Shown: positions 10,581 to 23,200 of the stretch, piece by piece | Numbering within the stretch: position 1 is the first letter of the stretch | Layout: each line of letters opens with the position of its first letter | Origin: Massospora cicadina | Taxonomy: Eukaryota > Entomophthoromycota > Entomophthoromycetes > Entomophthorales > Entomophthoraceae | Length of the DNA stretch: 64,000 nt | Reading direction: 5' to 3' | Assembly (NCBI GenBank): GCA_022478985.1 | Contig: JAKSZP010006627.1 | Span: 1 to 64,000 of the forward strand | The notes under the pieces: model-generated | Database searches by the model: none | What the model saw: the letters and a program-made list of their open reading frames with translations, nothing else | Told to the model about the DNA's origin: nothing | Made by a program: the position numbers and the translations under genes

Positions 10581-13287
10581 CTAGTAGGGTGTACCGCCTA
10601 TAGAGATTGTGAGGTTTTCAGTGTCACAACGAAGGAACCAGACTGGTAGCCAGTTACCCATCTGTTGCTTCCATTTGTGTTGTAGTGATCCAAATAGCCA
10701 GGCTTGGAAGTGGTCATCCAAATGGCTGTGGAACCTGACGATAGCTTGGTTGATGTTGTGAAAAATCCCGTTAAAGGCATCAAGGGTAATTTTGTGAATG
10801 GACCATATTGCAATACTCACAAATAAAGCCCTTAGCATCTAAGGGATAGGTGAGCTCATGTTGAATGCCAGGATGTCACGGTATAGTCGGAATTCAGCTG
10901 ATGGTGATTGCTTAAATAAGTACATCACATTGGCACAGATATGCTTGGACGGCGGGCACTCTTCCAGGTGGTGGGCTAGCATGTTGGGTCTGCCAAAGAT
11001 GGCGAATGATTGGAACATTGAGAAGGTGCGGTCAGCTGTCCTAAACGTATGGCGCATGTAGCGCCACACTGTGGAGCTCACTTGTGGGGATAAAAGGGGA
11101 CAAGTGCTGAGGTCCCACACCTTCCTTTGGGTGCGCAAGTCATATGGGACGTCTTGGTAATCTAGATAGTCGATCCAGGATAAAGGAAAGGGTGGTAGTG
11201 AGGCAGGTGCATTGGTCACAGTTTTTCCTCTGTGGAGTCACATATAACCTATTGGAGGGTTATTATCTTCGGTTTACTGTGCATAGGAGAAACTCCAATC
11301 CCCTTGTCTTAGGGTGTACAGGACGCGTTTGAAGTAGCGGTTGGTGTTATGCGGTCCTATGGCTGTTGGATGTGTTGTTAGGTACTTCATCAGTGTTTCA
11401 GGGTTGGAGGGTACCTCAGATGTAGTGCCCTTGCGAAGTTAGTTTGGGCTGCCTTAGCCCAGCGAGGAGATGATGGTTTGGGTGACGTTGTCAGAGCTAT
11501 CCATGAGCCAAGGATTTGCGTAGCTCGTTCCATGAAGTTGATCAGCCCCATCCCGCCTTCATTCCATGGGCCGTACATGGTCTCCAGCCTGACTGGTGCG
11601 CGGTATCCAGATTACAGCCAGTTCTTCAGGAGCTTGTAGACTGCGTTGGTGAAGTTGGAGGAGAAGGGAACAGCGTGAGCAGCAAACCATAACTTTGAAA
11701 AGATCAGGGAGTTGGCTAACACAACCCTTATGGCTAAACTAGCTTTACTCCTCCACATACTTGTCATTCTTTTTGTGATGTTGTTTGATATTTTGGTTTT
11801 AATGGTGTCAAGTGCATATCCACCAGCCTTGAGCCATATTCCCAGATAACAGACTGAGTTGGTAGCGGGGTGGGGTGTGAAGGTTAAACACAGTGGTTTT
11901 ATTGGCTTATATCTTTGTCTTATGGTAGGAGTGCGGTTGGTTGGTTTGGTTAATGGTGGGAGTGTGAGGTTTAATTTGAACTGAATTTACCCATTACAAC
12001 TACCTCTGTTTTCTGTTTGTTCAGCATGACGTTGCTCACTGACTCATATTAGTGAATAATGCGCTCAATTGCTCTGGCATCCCTATTGCCTGAGACTCTG
12101 ACTACGCAGTCATCAGCAAAGGCGAGCATTTTGGATGGTAGTTGGCCCTTTAACCTGATTCCAGAGAGATTTGAGTTTACTATGCGGAGGAGAGGGTCAA
12201 GGCTGAAATTGTATAGTAGGGGGCTAAGCGGGTCGCCTTGTTTAAGGCCCCTTTGTGGGGTGATGGTGTCAGTTAGGAAACCTGGGCCTCAGATTGCAAA
12301 CCTGGCTGAGAGCGTTAGGAGAAGCGCCCAGTTTATAAAGCGGGGTGGTAGGTTGAAGGCCTTTAGACATTGTTCCAAGTAGTCCCAGTGCACTCAGTCA
12401 TATGCTTTCTTTTGGTCCAGGAAAGCAAGGGCGCCTGTGGGGTTAGCTTGGCAGATGTTGGCTATGGTGTGAATGTTATCTCAAATTAAGTGATTGGGGA
12501 TAAAGCTAAACTGATGGGAGGAGAGGGCTGTCTTTGCAATGCAACCCAGACGCTTAGCTAAAATTTTTGTTAGCATTTTAGTATCAGTATTGGTGAGAGC
12601 AATTGGACGCCAGTTGTTTAGGCCTGCCTGATCTCCCTTTTTAAAGAGTGTTCACATATGCATCTTGGCCGCCAGGTAGAAGGGCTTTGTCCTCCAGGCA
12701 CTTGTTCATAGTTGCCAGTAGTACTGGTGCAATGTAATTAAAGTACTTTTTGTAAGATTCATATGGAAGGCCATCAGGCCCAGGGCACTTGTGGCGTGGA
12801 GTTGATTTTATTACGTCCCATAGTTCATCTCTAGTGATGGGTTTGACAAGGTCTGGTTGATCAGCTATATTGTCAATATTAGCAGATGATAAAAATTTTC
12901 CAATTTCGCTAGGTGCCGCAAAATTCGCCGTGTACAGGTCAGTGTAAAATTGGTGTAATTTGGCCAATATATCAGATGGTGTGGATGCCAGTGTGTCATA
13001 TGCTCTTGGACCTATGTGCAAGTCGCCAAAATCAAAATTGGTTTAAAATGGGAGAAGAATTGGGCCATGTGAGTTTCGCTGGATAGAATGTATTTTGACT
13101 TGTAGCATACTTTGATGTAGTGCTGGTGTTTTCTAAAGAGGGAGTTGACCTGTGCAGACAGTTGGAACCACAGGCGTCCCCATTGAGGACTGTATCCCTC
13201 GTGAGGTGTGTTGTTTTCTAAGTGCTGGAGCTGTCTGATAGCCTTGCTGATTGTCACGGACATTGCGGCCAGCTTTCTGGAGTTCAA
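10581..13287 (-). pseudogene. LINE ORF2, reverse transcriptase and C-terminal region
   Basis: The conserved RT block CPGPDGLPYESYKKYF lies near 12790-12740. The catalytic FADDCVVRV motif is visible on the minus strand at about 12125-12095 with both Asp residues present. Downstream are NEGGMGLINF (near 11550) and a C-terminal block with IHKITLDAFNGIF and FHSHLDDHFQAWLFG (near 10800-10680), both matched by the truncated copy at 34239-35420. Stops and frameshifts are spread through the region, so no product is expected. Confidence 0.7.
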
Positions 13288-13356
13288 GTTACAGGCTTTC
13301 TTGGTTACTCTAGCCTTAAAAATTTCCCACTTGGCGATATGGTTCCCATTGAGTGG

Positions 13357-14216
13357 TCAATTTTTTGTCTGTGTTGTTAGCACCATCTCGATCCAAAGTT
13401 TAAGCTCCAGAAGATGGATGGTGCTTGAGTGAACTTTGTGCCAGGTCAGTGGCTTTTGGTATTTTTCCGCGGATGATAACATTATTGAAACCATTTGGTG
13501 AATGGAGAAAGGAACAATTGTTGTTGTAAAATTCGATACACGGTGTTGGAAGTCTACAGGGAGGAGCATCAGGTCAATCCAGGTCATTGAGACCAGCTGG
13601 TTATTGTTGTAGTGGGGCCTCGTCATGTTGGCCAACGTGGTGGCCTGTTTGGGGATAGTGTCATACAGGCCCAGCGTTGCCTTTAGTATGTGTAGTTCCA
13701 TGTGGCCGCAGGGTATAGCCTTTGATTTAGGCCAGCGGTCAGTTATGGCGTTAATCCAGAAATTGAAATCTCCCGCGAGAAACGTTGCCTTGGTGAAAGG
13801 GATCAAGAGGATATTGGAGAAAATTTTTGGCAGTTGTTTGGATCATTTGGGGCATACACACATGCCACAGTGAAAGTTTCTCCGTTCCACTCAAAATCCA
13901 TTAGAAGCAGCCATCCCTCCAGGTGGGAGGATGTGCTTCAGATATTTATTGGAGGATTATGGTTAGATCAAATTACCACCCCACAGTGGTACATCCAAAA
14001 GGATTTAGCTGGAAGGAGCATGGTCGACCATGACTCCTCCTCCCCCGGTGGACAGTGGGGTTCTTGGACGACCAAGATGTCCATGGGGATATTGTGCAGG
14101 AAAGCCATTTTTTTGGCCTGGGACGTGGGGGCCTTGGCTCCTGCAATGTTGATCATCCCTATGGTGATTGCAGTAATTTGCACATCAGGAATGTTGGGGC
14201 GACTCACTGGGGTCAC
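13357..14216 (-). pseudogene. LINE ORF2, endonuclease domain
   Basis: APE-type endonuclease, which nicks the target to prime reverse transcription. The start reads TIGMINIAGAK (the N-containing first motif), then DILVVQEPH carries the catalytic Glu motif (QE). About 110 residues on come TFLAGDFNFWIN (the GDFN motif) and then WIDLMLL. The expected C-terminal SDH motif is degraded to FSIHQ. The domain is split by a frame change near 13870-13960. It lies directly upstream of the RT in the usual order. Confidence 0.65.
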
Positions 14217-14855
14217 CCCATTCCCTAGCAGTGCGGGTCATACTATGAGTTTGGGGCCAATCAGCCAGATTGGTTCCAGCATGTTGATCAGCGGTCATAG
14301 TATTGGTTTTGTTTGGTTTCTTTGGGCTCAGATTACTCCATGGAGTTCAGCTCTGGTGTGGGTTCTATTGTGCCCCATTAACATAAAATGACCGCTGCTT
14401 ACCTGTGGGCTAGATGTGCAGAAACTAGGTGTCAGGGTAATTGGGTTTTGTGCAGGAGCGTTATTGTATTGTGATTGGCTGGGATGATCTTCCATATCAT
14501 ACTCATGAACCACATTATCGCTGATCACATGTGATTGGCTAAGAGGATCCACAGTGGTGCATGGTGGTTCTGCTTCAGTGTGGTTGGAGGCATTTAATTG
14601 GTTGAGTTTGAAAAATTCATCGCTTTTGATTTTGTTGGTTTTATGTGGGGGATCTGTATGTTTATTTCGCTGCGCTGCTATGGCAACCAACTGAATCTGG
14701 TCTAAGGAAATCGTGGTGAGAGCTTGGGTCTCAATAGAACTTGCAGCCTGCTTGCGGGTAGCCTGTGTGCAATGACAATCCTTGCACAAAATGGGTTCGA
14801 CCAAAGTGATTTTGGCTCTTTCGCCCCAATGGAAGGCATAAGTGGCGTCCTTCAT

Positions 14856-15722
14856 TTAGCTGAAGGTTGGGCTCATTTTTTCTATATTGTCCTCACAAAA
14901 TTCCGGTGCTTCAATCCTGCATTTGACAGGGCACACATGGTCTTTGTGGCCTAGAGCTGAGCAGAAGCCGCAGATAGGCAGGGTGTGTTCTGGTGCGATG
15001 TGGAAGGGGCGAGATATGCTGCCATCAGGGAGGTTGATGGTCGCCATGCATGGAATGAGGTGATATCCTCTACCACGTCCTGGTCAGGTTCAATAATGGC
15101 TATTGCCTTCCCTGTACACAGGTGAGGTAGGAGGGGGAATTTTCATATTCAAATTGTTTGATTTCGCCATAACTTTTGAGGCCCGCATGGAGCTCATCCT
15201 TGAGAATTTTATGGTGCACGGTGCTTGGGAGTCAGTCAAATAAGATGAATAGGTCATTTGCCTCATTCCATCGTGTATGCGCCATGCGGATAATGCGATC
15301 TTCATTGTTAATTTTAACAGAAAATTTGGTTTTCACTGCATCCGCCACTTCCTCCACAGTCATGAACCTGACATCCACCCATCCTCTATGTAATTTTTAA
15401 AATTTACTGAAACGGTGTTCAGGAAAGTCGCGGAGAAGGCCTCCCCCATTTTTTCCCACAACTCAAGGGAGGTATTACTGACCATAATTCTAAGGCCGTT
15501 CTTGAGGGAGGACAAGGGTTGGGAGTGTTTGATTTTTATGAAAGCGCCCATTTTTTGCAGAAATTGCAAAACTCCAGGTGTTGCGCTATGCTCACCCTTT
15601 TTTGGGGGAGTTTGTCCCAATGTACTTCCAAGGAATTTTTCCCCAACGGGTTGGGTGGGCTTAGGGCCTTTTGCGCTGGTCACTTTTGACCAACTGGCTT
15701 TGGTGTGGATGAATCTGCTCAT
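14856..15722 (-). pseudogene. LINE ORF1 (CCHC nucleic-acid-binding protein)
   Basis: Begins at 15722 (MSRFIHTKASW), Lys/Ser/Thr-rich at first, then continues through frame changes. The key element is a zinc knuckle CGFCSALGHKDHVC at about 14970-14920, spaced C-x2-C-x4-H-x4-C. LINE ORF1 proteins bind the element RNA and act as chaperones during target-primed reverse transcription. The frame is broken at least twice (15305-15090 and 15047-14856 are in separate frames), so it is a pseudogene. Confidence 0.65.
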
Positions 15723-15801
15723 TTTCCTAATTGATTGTCAAATTCAGATAATTTTTTATAGAATCGTGTTACTTTTAGTGATAGTAATGGGAAAGAAAAG
15801 C

Positions 15802-16209
15802 TCAGAGCCCATGTCTTCTAATCTGATTATTCTATTTAAAAATAAAATATTCTTTTCTACTTTGCAACCAAATCTTTATTTGATTTTCAAGGGTTATCAT
15901 AGAAGACATAACTGGCTATTCAAGCCAGCCTATCCTCAAATATGTAGTGCATTTGCAAATATAACATAGGCTTTCCACTATGCCAAGCTCTCTTGAACCA
16001 TCCAGCACATCTTGGGAAAAGATTCCATTCCCCAAGGAATATTCATCCAAAATGCTTGTAAGTCCAATGTCATATTGACTTGGATGCGATTTGGCTTTGG
16101 TCCATCAAATTTCCCTCATCTGATTCCTTCTCATTCAGGTTTCTTCTTATATTTGGATCTAGTACTAACTGATCCATAGCAATGTATTGATCAGGTACTA
16201 CCTGATCCA
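15802..16209 (+). repeat. Right LTR of the non-autonomous element, second part
   Basis: Continues the LTR after the LINE and matches 8972-9370 through ATTCTATTTAAAAATAAAAT to the end CTGATCCA. The first 16 bp are the LINE target duplication. Confidence 0.75.
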
Positions 16210-17131
16210 AACACTAGCCAAACATCGAGCTTTGGATTGGTTATCTAACACTTGGGTGTGCCCAAAGGAGTGTGCAGACTCTACTACAGAAGGGGTAAAT
16301 ACCTAGGAAGGTTAAAAAGCGGTGAAGATGGGAGTCAATAGATTTAGCAAAGTGAAGACAGCTCTTATGTTTGAGGTGAGACAGTATGGCACGCTGTATT
16401 GTATGAGCAGTGGAGGACCTGCCACAGAGTGCTGGACGCCTTAGGTGAGAAATATTTATAGTTGATGTTTTCACAGTGCCTCTTGTGGTCAACCCTTATG
16501 GAGGATGACGAATCTTGAGGAGTCTTAGCGGATGGGGGTCATTTATATAGGTTGAACCAAGTCATATCAAGCTTTTAATTAATGATCACATGGCGACAAG
16601 CTAAGTCCCAGTTCATCTCTTTTGTAAAGAAAGACGTGATGATGTCATGCACTTACCTGCTATAGGGCTACTAGAGCCTGACTCCAATAGGAGCATAAAG
16701 AAAGTTTGAGCCAATGAACCTGGTAGATTGTCATTATTCTATTAAAAGAAGTTGACGATGCTTTAAGAAGTCTTAGAGATGCCAACGCTGCTTAAAAAAA
16801 GGATTGATCCCATTAGGGCATTGGGAGAATATCAGAAAATGATCATTCATAGGAACTTGAGATAGATGGAGGTGGCGTGGGTTCTTGTGTTCAGAGGTCC
16901 CAGGACCACTCTGTAACATGGTTGGGTTGTGTAGTCAGTGACATGGGATGGTGGTAGGAGCTCTTTATATAACAAAGAAGCACAACGAGCCTTGAGTAGA
17001 AGGTGTATGTAAAGGGGCATATAATGGCGAGGAACTGGACCTCATATAAAAGGAACACATCAGCCTTTTTGAGGATTGTCTCTGAGGGGTTATGATTAAA
17101 TGGCTTAAGCTGGCAAGTTTGGCACTAACCA
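16210..17131 (-). other. Unassigned relic between two LTR elements
   Basis: An 83-codon minus-strand frame at 16241-16492 (MTTRGTVKTS...) is Arg/His/Leu-rich and resembles nothing I can name. The rest has only short frames. It may be a fragment of an older element into which the flanking LTR elements inserted. Confidence 0.3.
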
Positions 17132-17740
17132 CTTTTAGTATTATCTCACGAAAGAAGCTGGATCTTATTTCTTGGGAGTCTGGAGCAGTAGGGAACAGAA
17201 GCCTTGCATTTCTTTGGGATGGCACTGAAGAGCACAATGGCTGTAGAGTGGTGATGGCGAGGCAGTTTTGCTTCTTCAGGGACCAATTTTTGGCAACTAT
17301 TCTGGGTTATAGTAATTTATTAATTTAGCTATGCAAAGAGACGTAAAATAAGTTTAAACTAGATAGAAAGACAATGTTATAGTTTATTAGGATGTCTTGG
17401 TGCCTGTAGGCAAATAGGGCGCCTGGGTCCTCCTCACTAGGATCTTCACTACTCATCCAGTAATGAGGCATATCCAAGATTATCACTTTGGGGCGTCTTC
17501 TGGGTTTTTTCTTCTCATTGTTCTGTGTCTTCAAGATTGCAATCCTGGTAACAGGGTGGAGTTGCATCAGGTGATGATTCTTGAAACCTCTTCATCGATC
17601 CTTACCCATTTAAGGGCAGAGGCCTATTTGAAGACAATACATCCAATTCTTGAAGACTTGATTCTGGTGGAAGACGCTTGAAGGGTTTGTTAGTCTAATT
17701 TCTAGAATTCTTGGACCGTTCTTCACTATGAAAGCCAACA
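17132..17740 (-). repeat. Gypsy F 3' LTR
   Basis: Aligns with 24367-24998; shared landmarks include AGCTATGCAAAGAGACGTAA and TGGAGTTGCATCAG. The inner edge next to the polypurine tract is exact; the outer edge (near 17132) is approximate. Confidence 0.7.
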
Positions 17741-17899
17741 TTGCCCCCTCAAGATCCTGTCATAGGGGGATGTATGGGTGAAAGTACCTATTATGTACGT
17801 AATTAACTACTATAACTTGGATGAAATTGGTGATAGAATCTTAGGAGCCAGCCCTGTATAGCACGCGATAGGCTCCAATCAGGAGTTGTCCAACTAGTT

Positions 17900-18830
17900 A
17901 GGTCACCCACCAGGGCGATGATGGCAGAAAAGTACAAGGTCTTTGATATTGGATGTGGGTAAAGCTGGCTGACTAGCGTTAGATCACATAGTCTTCTTCA
18001 TGGTTGTTGAGACAATCCCTTGAGTGGCGAGTGCATGTATTCTGATTATTTCATTAGAAATCACTCTCATAGTTATCTTGACAGTCTTGGGAGCGGCGAA
18101 ATCAACTAAGGGCTAGACACTACTGGTAATTCAGGGCTCTCTTTCATAAAGATCCTGGAATGGTGAAATTTTATTTACATGATGATATCTTAAATAATAA
18201 GTCAATAAACAATTGGCAGGTAATGGCTCCATTGCATGGGGTACAAGGCTGCCCTCTTACAGAGAATAGAAACCAAAATGCTATTTGCACGTTCTACTGC
18301 CACATTAGTAAAATGATTCTAGGGAGCAGTGAGGTGATGATTAGTAATAAATAAGGAGTTAACTCTCTAACAACTTAGTTTAAAGTTCAGCTTATTGTCT
18401 GAGAGAAAAACATCTGAGAATCTGCTTAAGGTGAAAATGGAATGAAACAGGAAGAAGGCTATGGACTTAACAGTAGTAGCCAGGACGGAAATGGCCTTGA
18501 ATCAATTGGTGAGATGCCTAAATGCAAATTAGAACATAGTAATGACCGTGGAGGCCGATGGTTGGAGGCCCTATGACATCCATGTTAACGACATCAAACA
18601 GTGAAGAGGGAGGTACAACCTCATGCTGGTAGCAAGGGCTCAGCCAATCCTGGGTCCTGACTTTTGGCAAGCATCCAATACTTCCTGTATAGTCTCAAGC
18701 ATTTGGTCCTAATAGCAATTTTCTTAACAACTCATGGATTTCTTACCCGCTCCATATCCTACGCTTAAGTGCCCTTCAAGTATGACCTTGGTTTGAGAAG
18801 AGGTCACATGTAGGGTAACCACATTCCGTT
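17900..18830 (-). pseudogene. Gypsy F integrase relic
   Basis: Minus-strand blocks include an IQEVLDACQKS stretch corresponding to the zinc-binding C-x2-C region (second Cys lost), followed by a block equivalent to the start of the DDE core near 18600. Stops are frequent. It lies downstream of RNase H, the Ty3/gypsy order. Confidence 0.5.
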
Positions 18831-18999
18831 GATTAGATTGTACAACATATCAGCCTGTATCTTTGCGTTTTGAAAATTGACAATAGTGCTTTCATGGTCT
18901 CTGAAGGTTACAATTTCCAATGATCTGCTGGCCAATTAAATAACATAAACGATCTTCTTTGGGCATTAATATTGCCAAGTCCAGCATCCTTAGCAACCC

Positions 19000-20240
19000 A
19001 TCTGCGTTTTAATATACCATAACAGCACGGTGTACAATGGTAAAGTAATAGCTTTGTAGCCTTAGAGCTCAACAGGTCAATCAACCATCATGTTCCTTCA
19101 TTTGTTGAAGCCACTTTAGTGATGTGTTGTCAGTGATGATGGTAAATTGGTTCCCATATAAATAAGGCAATAAGTTCTTATTTACTATTAGTATAGCCAA
19201 ACACTCTCATTGGATGACCCTGTATTTATGTTCAGCCTTTGATGAAGTTTTGCTAAAGTAAGTTAAAGGCCTATCCATTTTCTTCTCGTCTAGTTGGGAA
19301 AGAATAGCCCATGAAAACATCACTGGCATTGGTGGATAGTATGAAGGGTTATAAATTTTTGATGAAATAAACCAGGCTGAGTGACTAGGGCTGTCTGAGG
19401 TCCAATAAAACCTGGACCTTCTCAAAGTTCCATTTTAAGGGGACGTTCTTATGCAGTAGGTACACCAGAGGTTTGGTAAGGTCAGCAAATCACAGTAAGG
19501 ATTGCCTATAATACCCCATCATACCTTGGAACACCTTTATGTCCATAAGACTATGGGTAGTGTCGTCTTTTCTATTGAGATAGATTTTTTGGGTAAAGAT
19601 TAAATTCCTCACTATGTGACCTTTTACCCAAATAATTCCATATCTGGATAATAGGTTTTTATTTTGAGGGTTCAAGTATCTGAGTTGCCACTCAGAGTTA
19701 ATTAAAAACCTAATGAAGGTGCTCTATATGAACATTATAAGTTTTTAGATGACAGTAATACCTTTGAGGTATTCAGGACGCAGGACAACTTCAAGTCACC
19801 CAGGAGTCCGTCCACAGCACGTTGGAATGTGGAAGGGGCATTACATAGCCCTGCGCATGCAGTTTGTTCAAATAACCTCAGGTTCATGATTAGGCGCACT
19901 TGGCTCAATCTTTGGGTGCTAAATTTGATATTCCAGTATCAGATAGCTTCTACATTGCTGAGAATACTGGGCCCAAGCTAGGAGCCATAAAGAGTCATTA
20001 ATTTGTAGGAGGAGAACTATCCTTCCAGGTCACTGAATTGTGCTTACAGTAATCCATAACGACCTGATGCTTCACATTTTTTTCTAAACAAGAGAAGAGG
20101 AGACGCCAGGGACAGATCTGTGTATCCCCCTTTAGGTTGGGACCACCTAGTTCTAAAAAAGGAGACGTCAGGGACGTTGAGAAGGCACCAGCAATCCTGA
20201 AGTTAGGAACTCTTTAATCTCAGTATTAACTTGGGCCTCT
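19000..20240 (-). pseudogene. Gypsy F reverse transcriptase and RNase H relic
   Basis: RT begins near 20230-20180; micro-insertion a sits inside the segment equivalent to the SPWASP motif. The next blocks are VVMDYCKHNSVTWKD (about 20060) and a palm segment down to 19700; the YxDD motif is not visible. RNase H is clearer: ILSQLDEKKMDRPLTYFSK and SKAEHKYRV at 19330-19207, then TIITD and SLKWLQQMKEHDG near 19140-19070 and NADGLLRML near 19000. RNase H degrades the RNA of the RNA-DNA hybrid. Numerous stops. Confidence 0.65.
20098..20175 (+). mobile_element. Micro-retroinsertion a: 46-bp insert with 16-bp TSD
   Basis: AGGAGACGCCAGGGAC (20098-20113) and AGGAGACGTCAGGGAC (20160-20175) agree at 15 of 16 positions and flank a 46-bp insert. 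The insert begins AGATCTGTGTATCCCCC, continues TTTAGGTTGGGACCACC and ends TAGTTCTAAAAA. It lies inside the gypsy F RT: deleting the insert and one duplication restores the expected coding colinearity, so this is a true insertion. It is the longest of the three. Confidence 0.78.
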
Positions 20241-23200
20241 TCTGCCTTGCTTTTCTAATAAGGCTGAAAGAATATTGGCAAGTATCCTTTAATCTTTTGG
20301 TTAGTATACTGCACAGGTTTGAACTTATTGTAGAAATATATAGAAAAGTTGCAAGGCGACAACTAGTAAGTTGAGTCTTCAGTATAAGTGGATTCAACTT
20401 CACTCTGGTAAACTATAACTTGATAGAAACAACTAGAAAATCTTATTTCCATCATCTTTTCAATTTTAGAAGTCAATCTCTATAGGATTAAACATTTAAA
20501 TTATTCTCTTCAAAAAAACTAGGAGTATTTATAGGGATAAAGTTGCACAACTTTTTCAGCTGGCTCACTATGGATTAAGTATTATAATCCACTAAATTTT
20601 ACCTTTGATATTAACTTCTGAACTTATTGAGTTCTGTCGCCTTAGTTAATCCCCTGTAGAGTAAGCTCCATGGTTTGGCAGCCATTTACTAGTGTTAGAA
20701 TTAGACATTAAATGTAAAAGGGCTGCGTTGATAGGTTGCATCCATATACTACTGCCAGAACAAGCGTTAAAAACGCTTTGGTAGCGTCAGAAAAACGACT
20801 CTAATCAATCAGCACCTCTGCCTTAATGATACATAATAGTAATCCAAAAATCAGCTATCAAGCCATCATTAAAATACTTGTTAACATTGTAGAGGATGAT
20901 ATTTAATGAAACATTAGTTAAATCAATCATTAGTTTTACATAATTTGTTAATTGAGAGTAATCATTAAGTCAGCAACCATCGCCAAATAATAGACCTTTA
21001 ATTAACAATCTTTGAAAAGCTTAATTTATAAGCTAGAAATCAATCATACCAAAATTAGAATAAATTTGAGCTAAATATACACTGAGATGGATGGTGTGGT
21101 TAATTTTTATAAAAGTTTCAACACATACCATGTCTACACATTATGTAAAACCCCTTATATTTTGCTAAAGTCATATTTGGATGTGGGGAATAGCTAGGAG
21201 TAACATATAAATGCTCATCAACCTTCTATATTTTTTCTGTGGTGAAGCTTTCTCCTATCAAAGTTGTGACTAGCGCCACAACGAAAGGCTCTTCTAACCC
21301 AAAATTATGAAGGCTCTCAAACCCACGGATAAAATTGATTTTGGTATTGGTTAATAAGTATAATTAGGATATTGGAGTACAGAGTCAAACTGTGCGAGCT
21401 TTCAGAGTTAAGTTGGCCAGCAATATTGAAATTGAGCTGGCATAAGTGGGACAAGAATACCTGGGAAAGTAGAACCTCTTTTGTGGAAGCTTTTTAGCCC
21501 CTTGGATCTCCAAAAGGTTTCCTGATGGAACATATGTGGACCCAGGTGTCTACTATGACCTGTGACCCTAGGGAGTCACTTTAGACTGGTGTTTACACAT
21601 GCATCCCCTTGGCTCCGTTAATTACATGAGGTACTAGTCTTACACGCAAACCTCAGATATGGTAGTCAAGCCAATTGATATAATTTTACATCTCTAATAA
21701 ACAGATTCATTCCTTTACATTCTTTTTACTTTCCTTGGCTGTTTCAAATACCAAGGGAATGTGAGTACTAAGTAAGGATTAATCCAAACATGTAAGAATA
21801 ATGATGTTGTAAACCTGGAGTTTTTAGATTCCTAGCAGTAGATCATAACTGGGGCTATCTAAGGCTATAGCTGGGTTATTTAACAACATATTAATGAACT
21901 TGTTGGGGAGCGCGGAGTATGTCCCTATTAAACTGGTGCACATAGGCCCAGACATGCATACTTAATATAGTGTGTCAGATTTGGTGCGATTTTGATTTTT
22001 TTCCTCATATTTTAAACAGATGACGTTCACTGGAGACCCCTGTCATTTATGGCAACTACATGGTTTCTATGGACCTTGACTGCAACTCAAGTAACTAGAC
22101 TATCAAATTGGGGTGTTAAGGTGAGAAGCATGGGCAACTAATAAGATTAATTGATATCAAAGTGTTTATTATCAGAATTGATTAACTCAATGTCCCAGGG
22201 TTCTCCAGTGACAACCTCGTTGGAAGTATCAGATTTGTATAGAGACATAGTAGGGGGAGCATCAGCATGAAAAGCCTCTCTTCATATGGACCTTACTTTT
22301 CCTGACAACTCGCGTCCCATTTCTTCTGCATGTTGCTTTTATCTTCTCTCTTGTTGTGCTGATGTCCCTTGCTGCAGGAAAAGATAGGCACGTTCTTTTC
22401 TAGTGGTCTTTAGGACGTGTACTCTAGATCTAGGATGAGTCTAAACCAAGGCTGAGTATATATTCAAGGTGACCACTGGTATCTCATATAAAGCCATCTT
22501 AATTTAATAAATAAACCTTAAGGATCATCTAAGGACTATCATGTAAAGTTGAACTTCATGCAAAAATTTGAGGGCAGAGAGAATGGCGATGATTGCGTCA
22601 TCTAAAGAAATCTAATTAGTTTAACTAACAGGTGGGTGCTAGCATAAAATGACGTGGGAAATGGGAGGAGCTTTTCCATTTTCTGAGGTGAATGACCATA
22701 AAGGCTTGTTTTTGATTCAAGAGGGTCTGGTCAATGCCTAACTCTTATACTAGAGCAGTCTTAACCTGGGACCAGGTTTGGCATTCATGTAGATTGGGGT
22801 CATAATTTCTCAGGCATCTTCAGAAAAGCAGGTATTTAATATGATTCACTTTTTTGGCAATTAGTGGCTTCTTCCATAGCGCTCTCATATGCATTTTAAA
22901 ATGGTGCAATGCTTTATTAACTAAGAACAGAATTTTCTTTAAAACTGGGTTTAAAAAGGTGAGCCCGATGGCTCAGAGAGTATATGGATGCCAGTCTCAA
23001 TATTTAGCTTTGTTTGGTAGAATGATTTAGCATATCCTTGAGGACTTGTTGGTCCATTTGTCTTCATATCTTACAAGTCATGCTATAATTTGTAACATAA
23101 TTGGTGATAGTGCTGGCGTTAGCTTTCTGGTTTATCTAACTTTTTAGGCTTAGAACCTTATTTTCACAATGGCTAGCCCAAGCCTCTAGACTAGCATATT

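Larger units (their letters stand above)
10340..15801 (-). mobile_element. Nearly full-length LINE (APE-type non-LTR retrotransposon)
   Basis: 5.46-kb minus-strand insertion with ORF1 (CCHC), an APE-like endonuclease and a reverse transcriptase, ending on the left in an AAAT-repeat tail (plus-strand TTTATTTATTTATTTATTTG near 10340). The flanks TTGGAGCCCATATCTT (10324-10339) and TCAGAGCCCATGTCTT (15802-15817) are a 16-bp target duplication with three transition differences; the left LTR supplies the empty-site sequence. Just inside the tail is a conserved 3' end (GTCCCCTGGTTGGCCATCCT read on the minus strand) shared with the LINE copies ending at 35420 and 63598. Frameshifts and stops make it inactive. 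L1-like affiliation is plausible but unproven. Confidence 0.8.
8761..16209 (+). mobile_element. Non-autonomous LTR retroelement, split by a LINE
   Basis: Two direct repeats of about 610 bp flank only 751 bp of internal sequence, far too short for gag-pol. The right repeat is interrupted by the LINE at 10340-15801; removing it restores a colinear copy. LTR termini are TGTAAYGAACAGG and ACCTGATCCA, so TG...CA. ACTAGC precedes the left LTR and recurs 3 nt beyond the right one (16213-16218), possibly an imprecise target duplication. The internal region carries one long Pro-rich frame and no protease, RT or integrase motif, so mobility would have depended on another element. Strand is set only by the Pro-rich frame. 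It resembles TRIM/LARD-type elements in architecture. Confidence 0.7.

Noticed and set aside
12059..12382. 107-codon plus-strand frame
   Set aside because: It lies opposite the LINE RT palm (FADD on the minus strand) and is a shadow.
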